NCBI GenBank assembly: GCA_019095985.1
Contig: CM032663.1
Location: forward strand, 13,435,571 to 13,499,570
From: Streblospio benedicti
Taxonomy: Eukaryota; Annelida; Polychaeta; Spionida; Spionidae
Length of the DNA: 64,000 nucleotides
Direction of reading: 5' to 3'
The position numbers were made by a program, and so were the translations under genes. Numbering within the stretch: the stretch's first letter is position 1; the number at the start of each line of letters is the position of its first letter. Of the stretch, positions 10,835-24,048 are shown piece by piece. The notes under the pieces were generated by a model. That model saw only the letters and a program-made list of their open reading frames with translations. It ran no database searches and was not told the origin of the DNA.

Positions 10835-12325
10835 TGGGAGTGTATGACACATACATCAGTATCTTATTTGGTAGGTGTTGTTACGATGTCTAAATGTTAT
10901 AGTACTTTCTATTACTCTGTCAGTATGCTGACAAAGACCAACAATATACAGAACATACAACTTGGGAGGTGCTTTCCATTTTTCTATTTTATTATTTTCT
11001 ACATCCGATCATGTGATGCTTTGAAATATACTTTATTATAAAAAAAAAATACATTTGCATCAAATTCAGACTCAGGCCTTGTTAAGCTTATTCAAACAAT
11101 TGTTGTTTTCAACACAATTTCTGTCATATTAACCCCAGACTTCACCAAAAATACTTTGCTGCATATAACAATACACTTGCACCAAAGTCAGAGTATATGA
11201 CCTTGTTCAGTATATTCATTGACACATACGTGCATATTTGCCCAAGTCCATGATAGTCCAGTTACCATCTATGTCCCCTGGACCCCCTACCAAGTCCACT
11301 CCATGTAATATTTTACGTTTCATCAACTCTGTCTACGGAATCTTTACTATACAGCACTTTAAAAAGTCAAAAGCTCATGAGAAGTCTAAATAAAACTCTT
11401 TGAAATATAGATCAAGCTTATGTTATGTGAATTAGCAGTAAATATTGAATCATCAGCCCTTGATCTTTCATATTTGTCCATTTGTACCTAAAGAACTCTG
11501 AGGGAACTACTAATGTGGAAAATATGGCATTGATATTAGTTTGGAAAGAATTTAGGCCAAAAGATGTTTTATAATTTTAAGAACACGGTGTAACAGACAG
11601 TGATCCAATGTGTTTATAGATATCGTGTGAAATTTTCAACTTTGCCCATCCAAAATGTAAAAACACACTCACAAAAAACAAAAAATCTCTATGTTTTGCA
11701 AGATGTTACAAATGGTATAAGTTGTTTTTATAATTTTGCATCATTTGTGATCTAAATACGAAATTTAGCATGGTAGCCCTAAATGTATTTTAGCCAATTT
11801 AATTCATTGACAATTTTCAAAATGGCCGCCATGGACATGACAATACAGCATTAAATTAATTATGCACACACATCTTTCTATCTTTCTCCCATCATAAAAG
11901 AACAACCTTAAGACCCCAATATTAAGTTCATGTCCAGTTTATAGTACTATCTTTTAGACTTTTTCTGCTGAGCAACAGTATATCTGCTCATTATTTACAC
12001 TGTAAACACAGCAGGTTTCAAGAAAAAGTGCCATGATTATCAACAGACTGACGAGATACTTTCTAAATGACAATACAAACTTTGACCCCATTGGATCAAA
12101 TAAGGTAAGTGACCCAAGTCCGTAACATACGTATAACATAACAATATAACAAGCAAAGTGCTTGGAATCAACTACAGCTCTTCTGCTCAAAAAGGCCCTT
12201 CAGGATCCACCATAAGCATTGGAAAAGCACAGGAGCCATATGCCACAGCCAGCATCTTCAACTCATCTCCAACACTCATTTTGCATCCGTCATACGCTAT
12301 TCAACACTTCAGCAAGCGTCAAATA
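10835..12325. other. AT-rich unique sequence
   Basis: No element ends, exons or tandem arrays recognised. Small open frames here are AT-rich and unsupported. Confidence 0.45.
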
Positions 12326-12333
12326 ACACCATC

Positions 12334-12665
12334 CGAAAATCGAAAGCGGCCCCGGCGCCACCATCTAGCTGCTTTCCAGTCATTAACACTAAGCCACAAA
12401 GGGATTTTTAAAATGAGTTTTTTCATCGACATGAAAGACCAGTTCTGCGAAAATCGAAGCGCTAACCATCTCTTGTCATTAACAACCAGCGTCAAAGTAA
12501 TATTTAAAAGGCGTTTTTCATCGACATGAAAGCGCACGATCGATACAAAAATGCGGTTCATCCGAAAATCGAAGCCCTCGCCACCCCGAACCCCGCCATC
12601 CCACTCTCATTAGCGGCCAAAGGGATTTTTAAAACGTGGCATTTATCCATCGCGATGAAAGCTCC
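12334..12665. repeat. Three-copy tandem repeat, period about 114 bp
   Basis: CGAAAATCGAA occurs at 12,334, 12,448 and 12,563. Each copy later contains CATTAAC/CATTAGC, a variant of AAAGGGATTTTTAAAA (degraded in the middle copy) and CATCGACATGAAAG-like sequence. CpG content rises toward the third copy, which leads into the island at 12.66 kb. Confidence 0.8.
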
Positions 12666-13480
12666 GTTCCTCGCTCCAACAGCGCCGAAATGGTGATTAG
12701 CCTCGATCAAACGCGACCATTAGCGGCGCAAGCCTCGACATCACAGGCGCGCCTCTAATCGCCCACTCTCGACGCGCCGGTTGGCCAGCCATGGTCGAAA
12801 TCGTGCCCATCGGCGCGCACTCGGCAGCGCCCGATAAGCGCTTTAAGGTTTCTGGACGAATTCTCGCCGATTTTCCGGTGGAACTGGTCACCACCGCGAG
12901 CCCCCATGCTGCTGCTTCCCCCCGCATCTCGAGGGTGGCAGCCCCATCTGTCCCATTACGACAAACACTCGGATTTCTCCAATTCTCATCACCGTCTAAT
13001 CTGACACGCATACACAATGATTTTAACGCTGCCGTCACCACAGAATCGTGTCCGATTTCTCGATTTCTTGAAGGCGATTGGTTTTTCTGCAGCTCTTCTT
13101 TGATTTCAAAGCTTTGCCATATATGATTTTCCACTAAATCTGCTAATTCCAATGCGCATAGGTGATTATATCGCTTCGCAGTGTCCGATTTCTCGATTGT
13201 GATTGTTTGCCGTTGTTTAAATTCAAGCTCATCACATACGATTTTACGCTAAATCTGTCGCTGAATTTTCCTCATCATCATACACGATTTTCCACTGAAT
13301 CTGGCATAATTTTTCCCCCTCTACACTTCAATTTCAAGCATATACACAATTTTCCAGCAAACTTGCTCAGGTCCAGGCCAATATAGGCGACAGTTTGCGA
13401 CCTCTCGACCTCTACGACTTCAATTTCCACACGGCAAACAACGAGATTTTCCACTTGTACGGCACTCAAGAGGGAAGACG
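12600..13480. promoter_or_regulatory. CpG-rich island with recurrent ATTTTCCACT motifs
   Basis: Dense CpG (GGCGCGCC, TCGACGCGCCGG, GGCGCGCACTCGGCAGCGCC) at 12,690-12,860 is followed by several loose copies of CGATTTTCCACTRAATCTG at about 13,120, 13,235, 13,283, 13,347 and 13,440, and two TCCGATTTCTCGATT at about 13,050 and 13,186. Open frames occur on both strands, as expected from low TAA content, but no splice sites or family match. Could be a CpG-island promoter or a conserved regulatory block. Confidence 0.45.
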
Positions 13481-13588
13481 TTTCCACAGTCCTGGGCTAT
13501 TTCCCACAATACCGTGAGAGATTAAATTATCTGCTATGGCGGGCCCACGAAGATGGAAGTAAGAAGGTGGCGAGACTTAGACACTGTA

Positions 13589-13745
13589 CAGTGTAAACTC
13601 TATATAGCGACACACCGGGGACAGGAACCAAGTGGTCTGAATAGAGGTATGTCTCTCTATGGAGGTTCGCTGTGTACTTGTGTTGGTGGTCTCCTTACAG
13701 ACAGCCACAAAATGTTGTCTCATTACAGAGGTCTCTCGGGTGGTG
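13589..13745. mobile_element. Family-1 MITE, diverged copy
   Basis: Begins TA-CAGTGTAAACTCTATATAG; contains CAAGTGGTCTGAATAGAGGT and TCTCTATGGAGGTTCGC. The right end is ambiguous. Confidence 0.7.
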
Positions 13746-13749
13746 TTAT

Positions 13750-14620
13750 AAAACATAACACTGTATCAGTCCATTGCTACTACGTTGTCCAACTGACACT
13801 ATACACTGTGTCCAGCCAAGCTGAGTCCTATTCAAACACATTCAGCGGCACTAACAAGCCAAAGGGAGAGCGCATAATAAACTATTACAAGCCAGGAATA
13901 GACGCATTATAAACTATTGCGTATGATTGCTGACACTGGGGGGTCGGTGGGTACAGCCTCTTACAGGCGGCGATCAGGTAAAATAATGGGGCTGCACAGA
14001 TCACGACCCCTGGTTTTGTGCCATACACTTTAGAGGATTCGTGAGGTGGAAGTAATATGTGTGGAATGCTGGCTCCAACATCTGATTAGGGACCTGGACT
14101 TATAATGATAAGAGAGATTGGAATGATAATGTTGTTTTTTATGAATGATATAAGTTGCCAAATTCTTGGTTTATTCCTCTGCATGTGACAGGTTTTGAGC
14201 TCAGAGAATGTGTATGGAAAGGTCTGATTGGGAAGCTTGGATGGAAGAGAATACAATGAAAATGGCTGAGGTCAAAAGGCCCAAATTCTCAGGTTATTTC
14301 CACATCTGACTAATAGACTGTGTGCGGAAGGTTGATGGTTTGATTAGGACACCTGGATGTACAATAAATTATGCAAAATCCTTCTATGTGAGGCTATTTC
14401 AATAGGGACATTTGCTTGATTTGATTCTAGTTAAACTGACAGCACTGCAGTGATGTGCTTTAAATATAAAACTCCAGTTAGGCTGAACATATTGATAAAA
14501 GGGGCTATAATATTACATTATGTTAAAACCCAAAACTTGGCAAAGATTTGGATGTGCAAGAGGTTGTGAGTATTCGTACCACTGAACAACTTTCCAGCAG
14601 ACTCTTGTGTACTCTGGGAC
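13750..14620. other. Unique sequence, nothing recognised
   Basis: No gene or repeat signature. Confidence 0.4.
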
Positions 14621-14635
14621 GGAACTCAAATGAGC

Positions 14636-14702
14636 AAGCTGGTGGTCATGTGACTCAGTCATGTGACCACAAGCTGGTCATTTGACACAGTCATATGGCC
14701 AG
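14636..14702. repeat. Short tandem/inverted GTCATGTGACC repeat
   Basis: CAAGCTGGTGGTCATGTGAC followed by TCAGTCATGTGACCA and then a second CAAGCTGGTCATTTGACACA gives a tandem 34-bp unit that also folds on itself (GTGGTCA...TGACCAC). Confidence 0.6.
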
Positions 14703-15827
14703 TGTCAAAGTAAACAATCAAAATTTCTTTCTAATCATGAAATATTGCAATGTACATTAATAGACACTTTCTAACTTATAACATTTATCTATCTCCGTCT
14801 CTCTTGAAGAGCTTTATCTCATGTCTGCATTTTCCGAAATCATTCCCACAGCTGCCTGCAGATGTCAGCACTACAGTTGAGCAGTGCCCAGAAACAGCCA
14901 ATCACAGCGCAATGCCGAAACAACCAATCACTGAGCGGCATCAGGGGAGACTCATAAAAATCGTTACCATGGGAACCAGCAGCAGGACAGTCGGCCAATC
15001 ATTTCGCCTCGATGGTCGCGGGATTTTATCCCCACGTAATTAGCAATTTAGTAGGTTTTTTATTACGACAAAAGTACGATGATTACATTGATTATGTCTG
15101 AGGTTTTTTTTGCCCAGTTACGTGTTTTGTCTCATTTTATCTCATTTTGTCTCATTTGCAGCTGTATACAAAATGCATTTATTCCAAGTAGAGCAGAAGC
15201 TAAAATGAAACAAAACGCTGTAATTGGGAAACGCACTGTCAAACAATTAATAAGCCTATGCATGGATTTTTCAGAGTCATGCTAATGTATAGAATTCAGT
15301 TATGAAAATAAAGTGGTTAGAAGATATATGTGTTTCATGCAGCATTACCATCATTGTAGGTATACATGTACTAAACCACAACATTGGAATGGAATTATTT
15401 ATTCTTTAGAGTTACAAATATGAAGACAGCCTTAACCCATTTGTTTTTTAGATATAAGGTCTGACATGCATCTCTGAGGGTGTGCTTTGGGCTTGCCTAA
15501 GATGGTGGCACCCGGGAGGAGGCATCAGTTTGAAGCAATCATTTGTGCCCAACGATCAGGAAATCGTGTTGTTTGTATATCACATAATGTAAAATGTAGT
15601 CAATCATATTATTATGATCTTCACTGTGATACTCAAGATGGAAATGGCATATATACATAAATACGCAAATTGATGAAAAATGAACACATCATGATTATTG
15701 CAGATGTATTAGATATTTGACAGTCATGTTTCTGTAAGTCATAGAAGCTACATTCAATAATAGAGAGTACAGTCCTGAAGCCAACACCATCCTGACTAGC
15801 AGCCTTACTTAGATTATGGAGGAAGAC

Positions 15828-16112
15828 AATGGTTTAGGCCAGAAAAACCTCAATGCAGGTTTAAATCCACAGATCAAGGTAGATGTTCGTCTATAAACAG
15901 CATCTAACAACATGACATGAAGACGTTTGTATGGCATATTGAAACTGTGATCATCGATTCCCCACGTCTCCTACCCAAGTGAAGTAGATTACAGAAAAAT
16001 AGCCTTCTAGGGCTAAAAAGGCACGGTTTGAGTTTAAATCCACTGATCAAGGTAGATTTTTTGTCCATCCACGTCACCTCCCCAAGTGAAGCGGATTACA
16101 GAAGAGCTATCA
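15828..16112. repeat. Tandem duplication, offset about 180 bp, SINE-like
   Basis: Two copies share GTTTAAATCCAC.GATCAAGG, CCACGTC.CCT and CCCAAGTGAAG.GATTACAGA. GGTTTAAATCC resembles a degenerate Pol III B box, so these may be tandem SINE remnants. Confidence 0.6.
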
Positions 16113-16299
16113 ATGGCCCAAAACACTGGGTCACCCGGTGCTGGCGTTCCATGCGTTATACCAGATCAAAGCAGCGGCGGTGGAGGTTATTTTGGAGACG
16201 CTCTATCTCTTTACCATAGGATCAATGGACTGACAACCTCATGCTTGGCCATGGACAGAGTTTTTCCACTCCGGTTTCTTCTATAAGCAAGACCATGAC

Positions 16300-16432
16300 T
16301 AAAAGGAGACCACTTCTAAAGTAGGAGCATTTTTCCATGATTGAGCAATCTTCACGAACCTCGAATAAAACGACCACCTCTCTATTGAGACCTCTTAAGG
16401 CCAGCCAGCCCATATAGAGATCATATTGTATA
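16300..16432. mobile_element. Family-1 MITE fragment
   Basis: GGAGACCACTTCTAAAGTAG, CCACCTCTCTATTGAGACCT and CCATATAGAGATCATATTG modules; ends not preserved. Confidence 0.65.
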
Positions 16433-16669
16433 TTCATGCACCTACTGCTGCTGCAGCTCATAATATAAAAAAAGCATTTTACAGAGCACATTACGCCCTT
16501 CAATACCCGACTCCCGGCCACTCGAGATCTATCACAAGCCACATTCACAAACATTGCACATAAAAAACTGAAATATATTTAAACCTTTCAAGGCCATAGC
16601 AGCCACGTAATTTGTTCGATCATTATTGGAGGCTGTTTTGTTCATAATACATATTGAATGGCTTTGAAC

Positions 16670-17260
16670 TGCTTCTCGCCATAATGGCTGATATGAGGCG
16701 TGCATCGATCCAAGGCCTGCTCCGCCATTGTTCGACGCGGGGCCTTTAAAATGCCACAACATCGATGGTGCGGTCGATCGTGGCGCCACCTATGAACAGT
16801 TGGATCCATATCTCTCCCAAACACACACCTGCGTCGCCATCGACAACGCAGTAATCCATAATGGCCGCTGCTGCCAACGACGACGATGACAAAAACGCCA
16901 CCGACGGCCTTCACCTTTTTCGCAGACAACAGTGGCGCCGTCGGTAGTCACTCGAGGAACTACTTTTCACTGTGGCGGCGTATGCATGGCACTACTTTCA
17001 AAGTGGCGAGTCGACGACTGACTGAAAAAAACCTGCAGGCCGGTGGTTCACAGAGTGCACGAAACACGGCAGGCAGAATAAAGCGGGCTTGGAAATTCAT
17101 TACCGATGCATTTAGAGCGCTGAAAGCCGTCTATTTACGCCACTATAAAGAGACGGATATAATGACAGGAGCCTGGATCGAGGTCTGCACACGACAGAGC
17201 TGTGCGTCGTTTTCTCATACTAGAAATGGGTGGAGCTGGAAAAGAACCGGTGATGACAAA
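16670..17260. promoter_or_regulatory. CpG-rich island
   Basis: Frequent CpG over nearly 600 bp (CGATCGTGGCGCCACC, GACGACGATGAC, GTGGCGCCGTCGG, GGCGAGTCGACGACTG). Long open frames occur on both strands but have no recognisable domain or splice sites. The sequence AATCCATAATGGCCGC at 16,852-16,867 resembles a YY1-type start region. Candidate promoter or conserved non-coding element. Confidence 0.4.
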
Positions 17261-17269
17261 GAATAGAAC

Positions 17270-18070
17270 TGTCTCTTTTATCGGAAGAGACGAGGATGGG
17301 CTGCAACTAATTGTGACAGGGGGGTGAAAAAAGAATTCTCTTTTTTTTTCAGTTTCGAAGTTGTCTTCAAATCGTCAGTCAGGAACCAATGATGATAGAG
17401 AATCAAATAGTTGACTGAGGCTGGTTGTTGTTCTGCACGTGTAAACACACTGACCCGTCGTTGCCGTGGTTACATCAGAAAAACAAATTTTCCTCCTTGT
17501 CGCAGCAACAATCATCTTCATAACAGCATTTCTATGGACACAATCATCAGTAAAAAGGAAGCTGCTTTCACGGCGAGACCAAAACCAGAAATTTCACGTC
17601 TCACCAGACACACAGTCATTCATCAAATAGGCCTTTTTCATATCGAATTCCAAGTGCCTTTCATGAACTTATACGTTTTTTCTCTATTCGATTTCTCCTC
17701 TTTTCATTATTATCAGCTTTGTCAATAGTGGGAAATCTAATAACGGTGTATGACGAAAAAAGTCGCTGATTAGAGGCTGCGGATTCGCCATCTTTCCATC
17801 TGGACAGTCCATCTCGTGATGAAGCGCCACGCTTGGTCGCACTCCCTCCCGATAATTAAAATCATGTGTTTACTCGAATGTCACCAGCCGGAAAACGTGC
17901 GTAGTAAAACTAATTCCGAATAGCACAGCAGAAGTATGTGAGGATCAAAGTCTTCGCTAGCGAGTGGCCAAAACTCATCTCTGGTCTGTGATTGCCACAG
18001 ACGAGGCGGGTTCAGTCGGTGGACGGCGTTTTGCAAAAATCATCGTGATTACATGGGGGCTCCGAGATGT
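17270..18070. other. Unique sequence, moderately CpG-rich at 17.8-18.07 kb
   Basis: No coding or mobile signature found. TGGGGGCTC at 18,054-18,062 is another instance of the recurrent 9-mer. Confidence 0.4.
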
Positions 18071-18075
18071 CTAGT

Positions 18076-18615
18076 GCAAGAGGACAACGATCGGAAACTG
18101 ATGAAATGGTCAAGGACGGCGAATGGCAGGCCAAAAATACCAGCGCTCGATGAAGTTGGGACATATCGCTGTGTCTTGTCCTCTTGTTCAAGATGCTAAT
18201 TCGAGTATAACTACTTACTATATGCAGTGAATCTCTTCAACAACAGAACCCAATTTGCAGTCACAAATTCTTCCATTGTAGATGATTTCCGTTGTTTACT
18301 CAACAATTCACTGTCATTTTGAATAGATAATGCATGAGAAAAATTTCCGTTATTCCGTTTTTCAGTCTTCTGTTTTTGAGGACATTCACTCTACTGTATA
18401 TATTACCAATACAAATGTACAGCGATCAGAGCCCCGGTCTTTTTGCTCATGAAGTTTTGTCTATGTTGATTTCTGTGCATTGCATTTAGATTACCTGCAA
18501 TGCAAAAAGGACAACAATCAGAGTTAAAATGGTCAAGAAGTAAGATGGAAAGTGGTCTGAGCTAAAAATACCAGCATAGGATGGTATATAGCATGTACAA
18601 GAAGTGCTATTACGC
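18076..18615. repeat. Diverged direct repeat pair, offset about 425 bp
   Basis: 18,076-18,165 and 18,500-18,585 share GGACAAC.ATC, AAATGGTCAAG.A and AAAAATACCAGC...GATG. Probably two remnants of an unnamed element. Confidence 0.55.
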
Positions 18616-19133
18616 GGGCAATATCACTGGGGCATCACGGTGCAGTCTTCTGCTGGAGTAAGCGGGACATCGCACGATTACACACACTTCACGCACATTA
18701 CAGCCTTTATACCTTGTATCTTTCAACATTAGCAGTGAATTTCAAGATCAACTCTTTCTTAACCTTGAACGTGTTCATCTTGTTTGGTAATAAACCTCTA
18801 ACTATTCACATAAAAGGTCATAAGGGACTTTGAGGTTGAATCGTGAGCAATTTAGGAGTGGGTTTTTACGAGGGTGGGTATTTACATGGGTGTTTCAATA
18901 GTGCTGATGCTCGATATGATCTTATATAGGAGGTAGCTGTTACATTAAGAATGTGCCTTTCCATGGATGTTTAGGGAGGTACATAGTACGCACATAGCTT
19001 TTCTTACTTCAGAACTAATAGTTAAGAACTGTAGATTAAGCAGAGGTGAGATTTGCTTTGTTTTTAAGCATTACTTGTGAAAACTTGTGTCAATTATTAA
19101 TCAATCAATCAATCAATGAAAATCAAATCCTAT

Positions 19134-19215
19134 ATTTATTTGGACAGGCCCTGATAATTCCTCATTCAGAGGGTGTGGATTAGCTGCCCAGTCTACATCT
19201 CAATGTGTGTTTCAG
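19134..19215 (+). repeat. Dispersed repeat shared with 43.39 kb
   Basis: TATTTGGACAGGCCCTGATA, ATTCCTCA and GCTGCCCAGTCTA recur in the same order at 43,387-43,450. Directly left of it, at 19,095-19,117, is a short (ATCA)n run. Confidence 0.75.
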
Positions 19216-19839
19216 TTTTTGATAGTATAAGATGCATAGAGCACTACATGTATGTCTCCACCATATTTACACAAAAACTTTTAACATGGCTGTTATTTTC
19301 ATGAATGTTTCTGTAAAATATGCATAGTAGAGGTTTCATGATACTTCAGTGATGACACAAGTGCATTTGCAAAAGGTGATGCTTTGCAAAAAATCCAAGG
19401 ATTCTGCTCCCACTTTACAACATTGATAAACATCATCATATTGGCAGCGAATTTCAAGACTTATTGAGGTGCATTTTTTTAGACCCTTCGACTGCTGCAT
19501 GATAACTCCCTGATTACACGAGAGTGCTTGAGATACACAATGGTCCACTGTAGCACTGGGACGATCCCACTTCTCACGCATTGTCATCTAACACAGCATC
19601 GCGTAACTGCCCGATTCTTCACGCATGATCCAGTGAAGTGTAACACTTCCCCCACTTCAACAAACACTGGAGTATAACAGACCATTAGATGGTGATGCTA
19701 AAAAAAAAGAGATTCCGTCCATCTAACGTGAGTGCTTGTTAAACACTTGAGGGCTGAGAGAGAACCCCCTGAAGCTGGCATATCAAAGACCGACGCCCGC
19801 CTTCAGTCACTTACTCCAGGGTCCTTGGGATCTTCCCTG

Positions 19840-20500
19840 GACTCATCCTAGCGTTCTCAAGGGGCTTTTACCTCCTTACCTGGGTGCATCCTCTAATTGA
19901 GTTCATCCCAGCATTCTGAAGGGTCCACTTTGGTCTTCCTAAGGTGCATCCTCTCCTTGAGGAAGAAGGCCTCCCATCTATTTTTTCTGTCTTGGCCAAC
20001 AGCTGCCGTAATATATAACAGGCACACCTTAACCACAGAAATAGCACCAGCTCATCCGAGCATTCTTGGAGGGCCTCTTGTACACCAGGCTAGGTGCATC
20101 CTGACCTGGGGGCCAATCGACTTTCTCAAATTCCCCATCTCTTTAATATCGCCGACTTTTTGCAACAGCAGTACTTATGCACTATCATTTAAAGAAGGTT
20201 TGAGACTGCTCAAAATGATCTTATTATAGAGGTGGTTTCAATAGGTGATCTTAATTACTGTAGCTTTTCAGTGGCCCATTTGGCGCTTCAGAAGGTTCAT
20301 TCTATGATTATAGTAGAACAACTCTATTAAGAGGACCCATGTGACTGGCTTCAAGTGGTCTCAACGGAGATTTTACGATCTTTCCTTGGGTTGATCATAC
20401 CATTTTGAGTGCGTTCTTACTCTTCTTCTTAGAGTCAATCTACAATTACAAGAGCTTTAATATCCCCTTCCTGAGGTTCATCGTGCCCTTGTAGAGAGTC
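19840..20500. repeat. Diverged tandem repeat, period about 60 bp
   Basis: Repeated pattern TCATCC.AGC.TTCT.GAGGG followed by GGTGCATCCTC; clear copies near 19,845, 19,905, 20,050 and a weaker one at 20,480. Interrupted by a MITE fragment. Confidence 0.55.
20215..20375. mobile_element. Family-1 MITE fragments
   Basis: GATCTTATTATAGAGGTGGT at 20,218-20,237 and TAGAACAACTCTATTAAGAG with AAGTGGTCTCAACGGAG further right; two partial pieces. Confidence 0.6.
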
Positions 20501-20744
20501 CTCCCAGCCTTAGAGCTGTCTTAGAACACAGCTACCTCAGTGCATCACTAACCACAGCAATTTTTCTGCATAAGGCTAATAATGCATTCAATCCGAAAAG
20601 TTATTCATTTCATAGCATGTATGTGCAACTGCTTAGGGATCACATGCCTGCCAGTTACTCTACAAAAGCTCATGTTGTATTGACAAGTCGCCCATGCTTT
20701 ATGACATCGCTTATCTTAGCATAAGACTTATGGATCAATCTCAC

Positions 20745-20830
20745 AAAAAGACTGTTACACAGGTTTATGTAGGATTCAAACCCACAACAGCAGCACTTTA
20801 TTGCATTCAATTTGTTAGGCAAAATAATTA
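20745..20830 (-). repeat. tRNA-derived SINE fragment (minus strand)
   Basis: On the minus strand TTGTGGGTTTGAATCCTAC contains a near-consensus B box at 20,772-20,782 and matches the corresponding part of the copy at 28.2 kb. The A box is decayed. Confidence 0.5.
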
Positions 20831-23715
20831 ACAACTATCAAACCAGTCTGTCACATATTTACTCAATGTCCGAAAAGAATTATATTACACAGGTTTTATA
20901 CATGGGACTCAAACTGATGAACATGGTACCCAAAGTACAAAACATTTAGAGCTTTTCAGACATTGATAATCAGCATTTTTTACCAACTACAGCATTTTAT
21001 ATCACAGTACACATAGTGGAAAATCCATTCTATTGAAAAGCACACAACGATTTTAGTTCCTCCGCTGTGGTATAGGTGGCGCGTCGCAACAAACACATAT
21101 TCGAAGGGAATGTAGTTTCAGTGCCGCCGAATTCCTACGTAATTACAAGGCATACAAATCCAACTTTTTCATAAAGAAATCTCTTTTTAAGAGGATAAAT
21201 ATTACCATTGCTGTTGGTGTATGATATTTTTTACATTTAAAAGGGTAACTTGTGGGCCTGGAGGCAGAAAAACCACAGAACTAATCGGGCGAATACGCGA
21301 AACCTGCAACCTTCAACACCTGTAAACCCCCACCAATGCCATGATTGACTATACTTCTACTGTGACGAAATTTTCGGTCTCGTCATGAATGACATCACAT
21401 GGAGCAGGTATTGTTGCAAAATGTGACATGAGGATGGTCTTCAGATGACAAGACCGAAAATTTCAAAGTAAGTTTAAAAACACTGGATTTATCTTAAAAT
21501 CCCTCTGAAAATATTATCAGAAGAAATCCAGTGAAATTGTACGATACAATATACTATATTATATAGTCTAAAGTGTTAAACATTTTCAGAGATCACAAGA
21601 TCTCATTCTGTAAGTTGGGTTTTGTCTCAAAGTCTTTCGAGAGAGAGAGAGGGAGTGAGAGGGAGTTCGAGCTTTCCTCCTATACTTCCCAACACCACCA
21701 GACCTCTTACACCTGAGTAAGAACACAAATGTCAAATTCTTCAATGGGCAGGGTCAGTTAGACTCATCGTCCCCACACCCTCTTAGCATTAAAGTAGCCC
21801 CGCACCTGCATTTCTGTCTCCAGTTATCACCAGGTTTTGTCACGACTTGCCCCACATTCTGTACCCAAGTGACTCACCTTTAATTGTCTCTCGGACACTT
21901 CATAAAGATTTCCCAATCTCAATCAATAGTAGGCATTTCAGGAGTTGTGCATTCTTCCTCCTGGCCCATGGTCCATATAGAAATTTTCATGAGTTACGTT
22001 TAAAGTTTAACAAGTTTTATATCAATTTTCATGAGCTTCATTTCTATTTCCATAAGTTTCATATCAACTTTCATGAATTACATATAATCATGACTTTTTT
22101 GGTATCATTATATATGAAAACTTTGAACCTTGAAAGATCATGAGTTGAAGATTTTACTCAGTATGCTATAGGCGAGGACTTGTAACACAGATTGTTACAG
22201 ATAGCAATTGGCAACAACACATACATGTATATACAGTAATATAATAGTTAAATACTTTGGGCTCTTGCTGTAAAACAAAACTGAAACTCTATCTAGTATG
22301 AAACAAGCTTTTCAGGACTTGTGCTGTTGTTGTAAAACATCACTGAAACCATAGCTACTTAGAAAGAAAAGATTTAGATATTTCGTTCTCTACTTACATA
22401 AACTATTTTGTTATATACAGTGCCCATTTTAGATTCTTCATCTTACTTATTCTCGCTCCATAGATACAGATGTTGAAATGTAACAAATTTTTGCGATATA
22501 ATTTTTGCCCTCATATCATCCATTCCAACGCCTACCACCAACCACATGCAATAGTCATCACCTCCGCTTTTCGCATCTAATGCACCGTGCAGAAATTTCA
22601 TTAACGAATAAAAAATCTGCAACAAAATGTATCTAAAACCCACACGCTGTATCCAAGTTCCACTCCTCTATTGCCAATATCTTTTTTTGAGACACGCATC
22701 ACATGTTATAGATATTTCTTTGATTGAATGAGAAAAATTGGCCACAAACATGAATGTGTCATGCAATGGCAACAACGAGGCGTTGGATGGACCACCATAG
22801 AAGTTGGTGTAACATGTGATGGTATTTGGACCCGTTTCAATTCATGCACATGTTTTGTTACATATCGGTACAGGGGAGGAAACTCATGAGAATTTGCTCA
22901 CGGATCAAAGGGCCGAAAAACTTTATAATCCAGCAGGGCAAGGCATACATTAGCCAGCACTGGGCCATCGGGTAGACTCTATTTTGTACCCTGACATATG
23001 GCGTTATTATGATACGGATGCCCTTTACCCATCAATGATGTGAGTGTGCAGTGTAGTCCGCAGAGCATTAGAAAAGTAGAGTTCCAAGGTAAACCACTAA
23101 GTTTGCGCACATTCTAGCGTACAATGTGTCACATAAGCCAGGTGCAACTCCACACAGGTAAAAACAAGCGGCCAAACTATACTACACTTTACACTATGAT
23201 ACATAAGGAAACAATGTGCGTACATAAGATATGAGCCACCCTATGCAGAGGTAACCACAATAATAATGTGTCACCACATGGTATGAGGTATGCTCTTGGG
23301 TACACTATCACCAAGGCGACTGTCAATTCACCACCCTATACCTGCTATATAGGTGGCTGCTATACACAGTGATATTGCACCCAGAGTGGCAGTCCGGAGT
23401 ATTTGCTCGCGACCGCGACGCTTTTTCCAAACGACTCGCAGGAAATGTAATAGATTATCTGTTTGCGCAGACACGCATGACTGAACGTACTGCTAATCCA
23501 GCGTGAAGCAGCGCCATCGGTTGTTCTCATACGATCTTTCACAACGTGGTGGCTTTTTCCGCAGTCTATGTATTATGCAGAGCCCCCATTTGCGACAGTG
23601 TGATGTTTGACACACTCAATATTAATGCACCTCGTGCGGCGAACAAAAAAACGCCTGTTTTAATTGCTGCGATAGGTGTGAAATGCTTAAAAGCTTTGAC
23701 ATTTTTTTGGCGTTG
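20830..23715. other. Long unique stretch, no gene recognised
   Basis: Mostly AT-rich. A GA-rich simple run lies at 21,638-21,668 (GAGAGAGAGAGGGAGTGAGA). The peptide-rich region at 21.85-22.14 kb is low complexity (repeated TTTCATGA). No splice-flanked GC-rich exon resembling the PTB exons was found. Confidence 0.45.
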
Positions 23716-23717
23716 AA

Positions 23718-24047
23718 TATTGAAAGATTCTTATCATGCTTTAGGTGATTTGTGGATGAATAATTGACGTTTCTCATGGCGAAATGCATTTCAAACATCA
23801 TGGATTTCATTACGTCAACCTTTGACCTATCAATCCCTTGATGATACATGAAAATCTAGCGACCATCTAAATAACTGGTATCAAAAAAAAGTTTCTTAGC
23901 ACGCTTTAGGTGATCTGTGGATGCATAATCGACATTTCTCATGGCCAAATGCATTTCAAACATCATGGATTTCATAATGTCAACCTTTGACCTATCAATC
24001 CCTTGATGATACAGCAGTAGAATCTAGCGACCATCCAAGGGACTAGC
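23718..24047. repeat. Tandem duplication, two copies of about 160 bp
   Basis: Copies at about 23,728-23,868 and 23,897-24,037 share GCTTTAGGTGAT.TGTGGAT, TTTCTCATGGC.AAATGCAT and TTTGACCTATCAATCCCTTG. About 90% identical by eye. Confidence 0.9.
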
Positions 24048-24048
24048 A

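Noticed and set aside
12697-13152. 151-codon minus-strand open frame
   Set aside because: Lies in a CpG-rich island where stop codons are rare on both strands (a plus-strand frame is open too). No domain, no splice support.
16532-17266. Several overlapping open frames of 85-126 codons
   Set aside because: Open on both strands in a CpG-rich patch; composition artefact more likely than coding.
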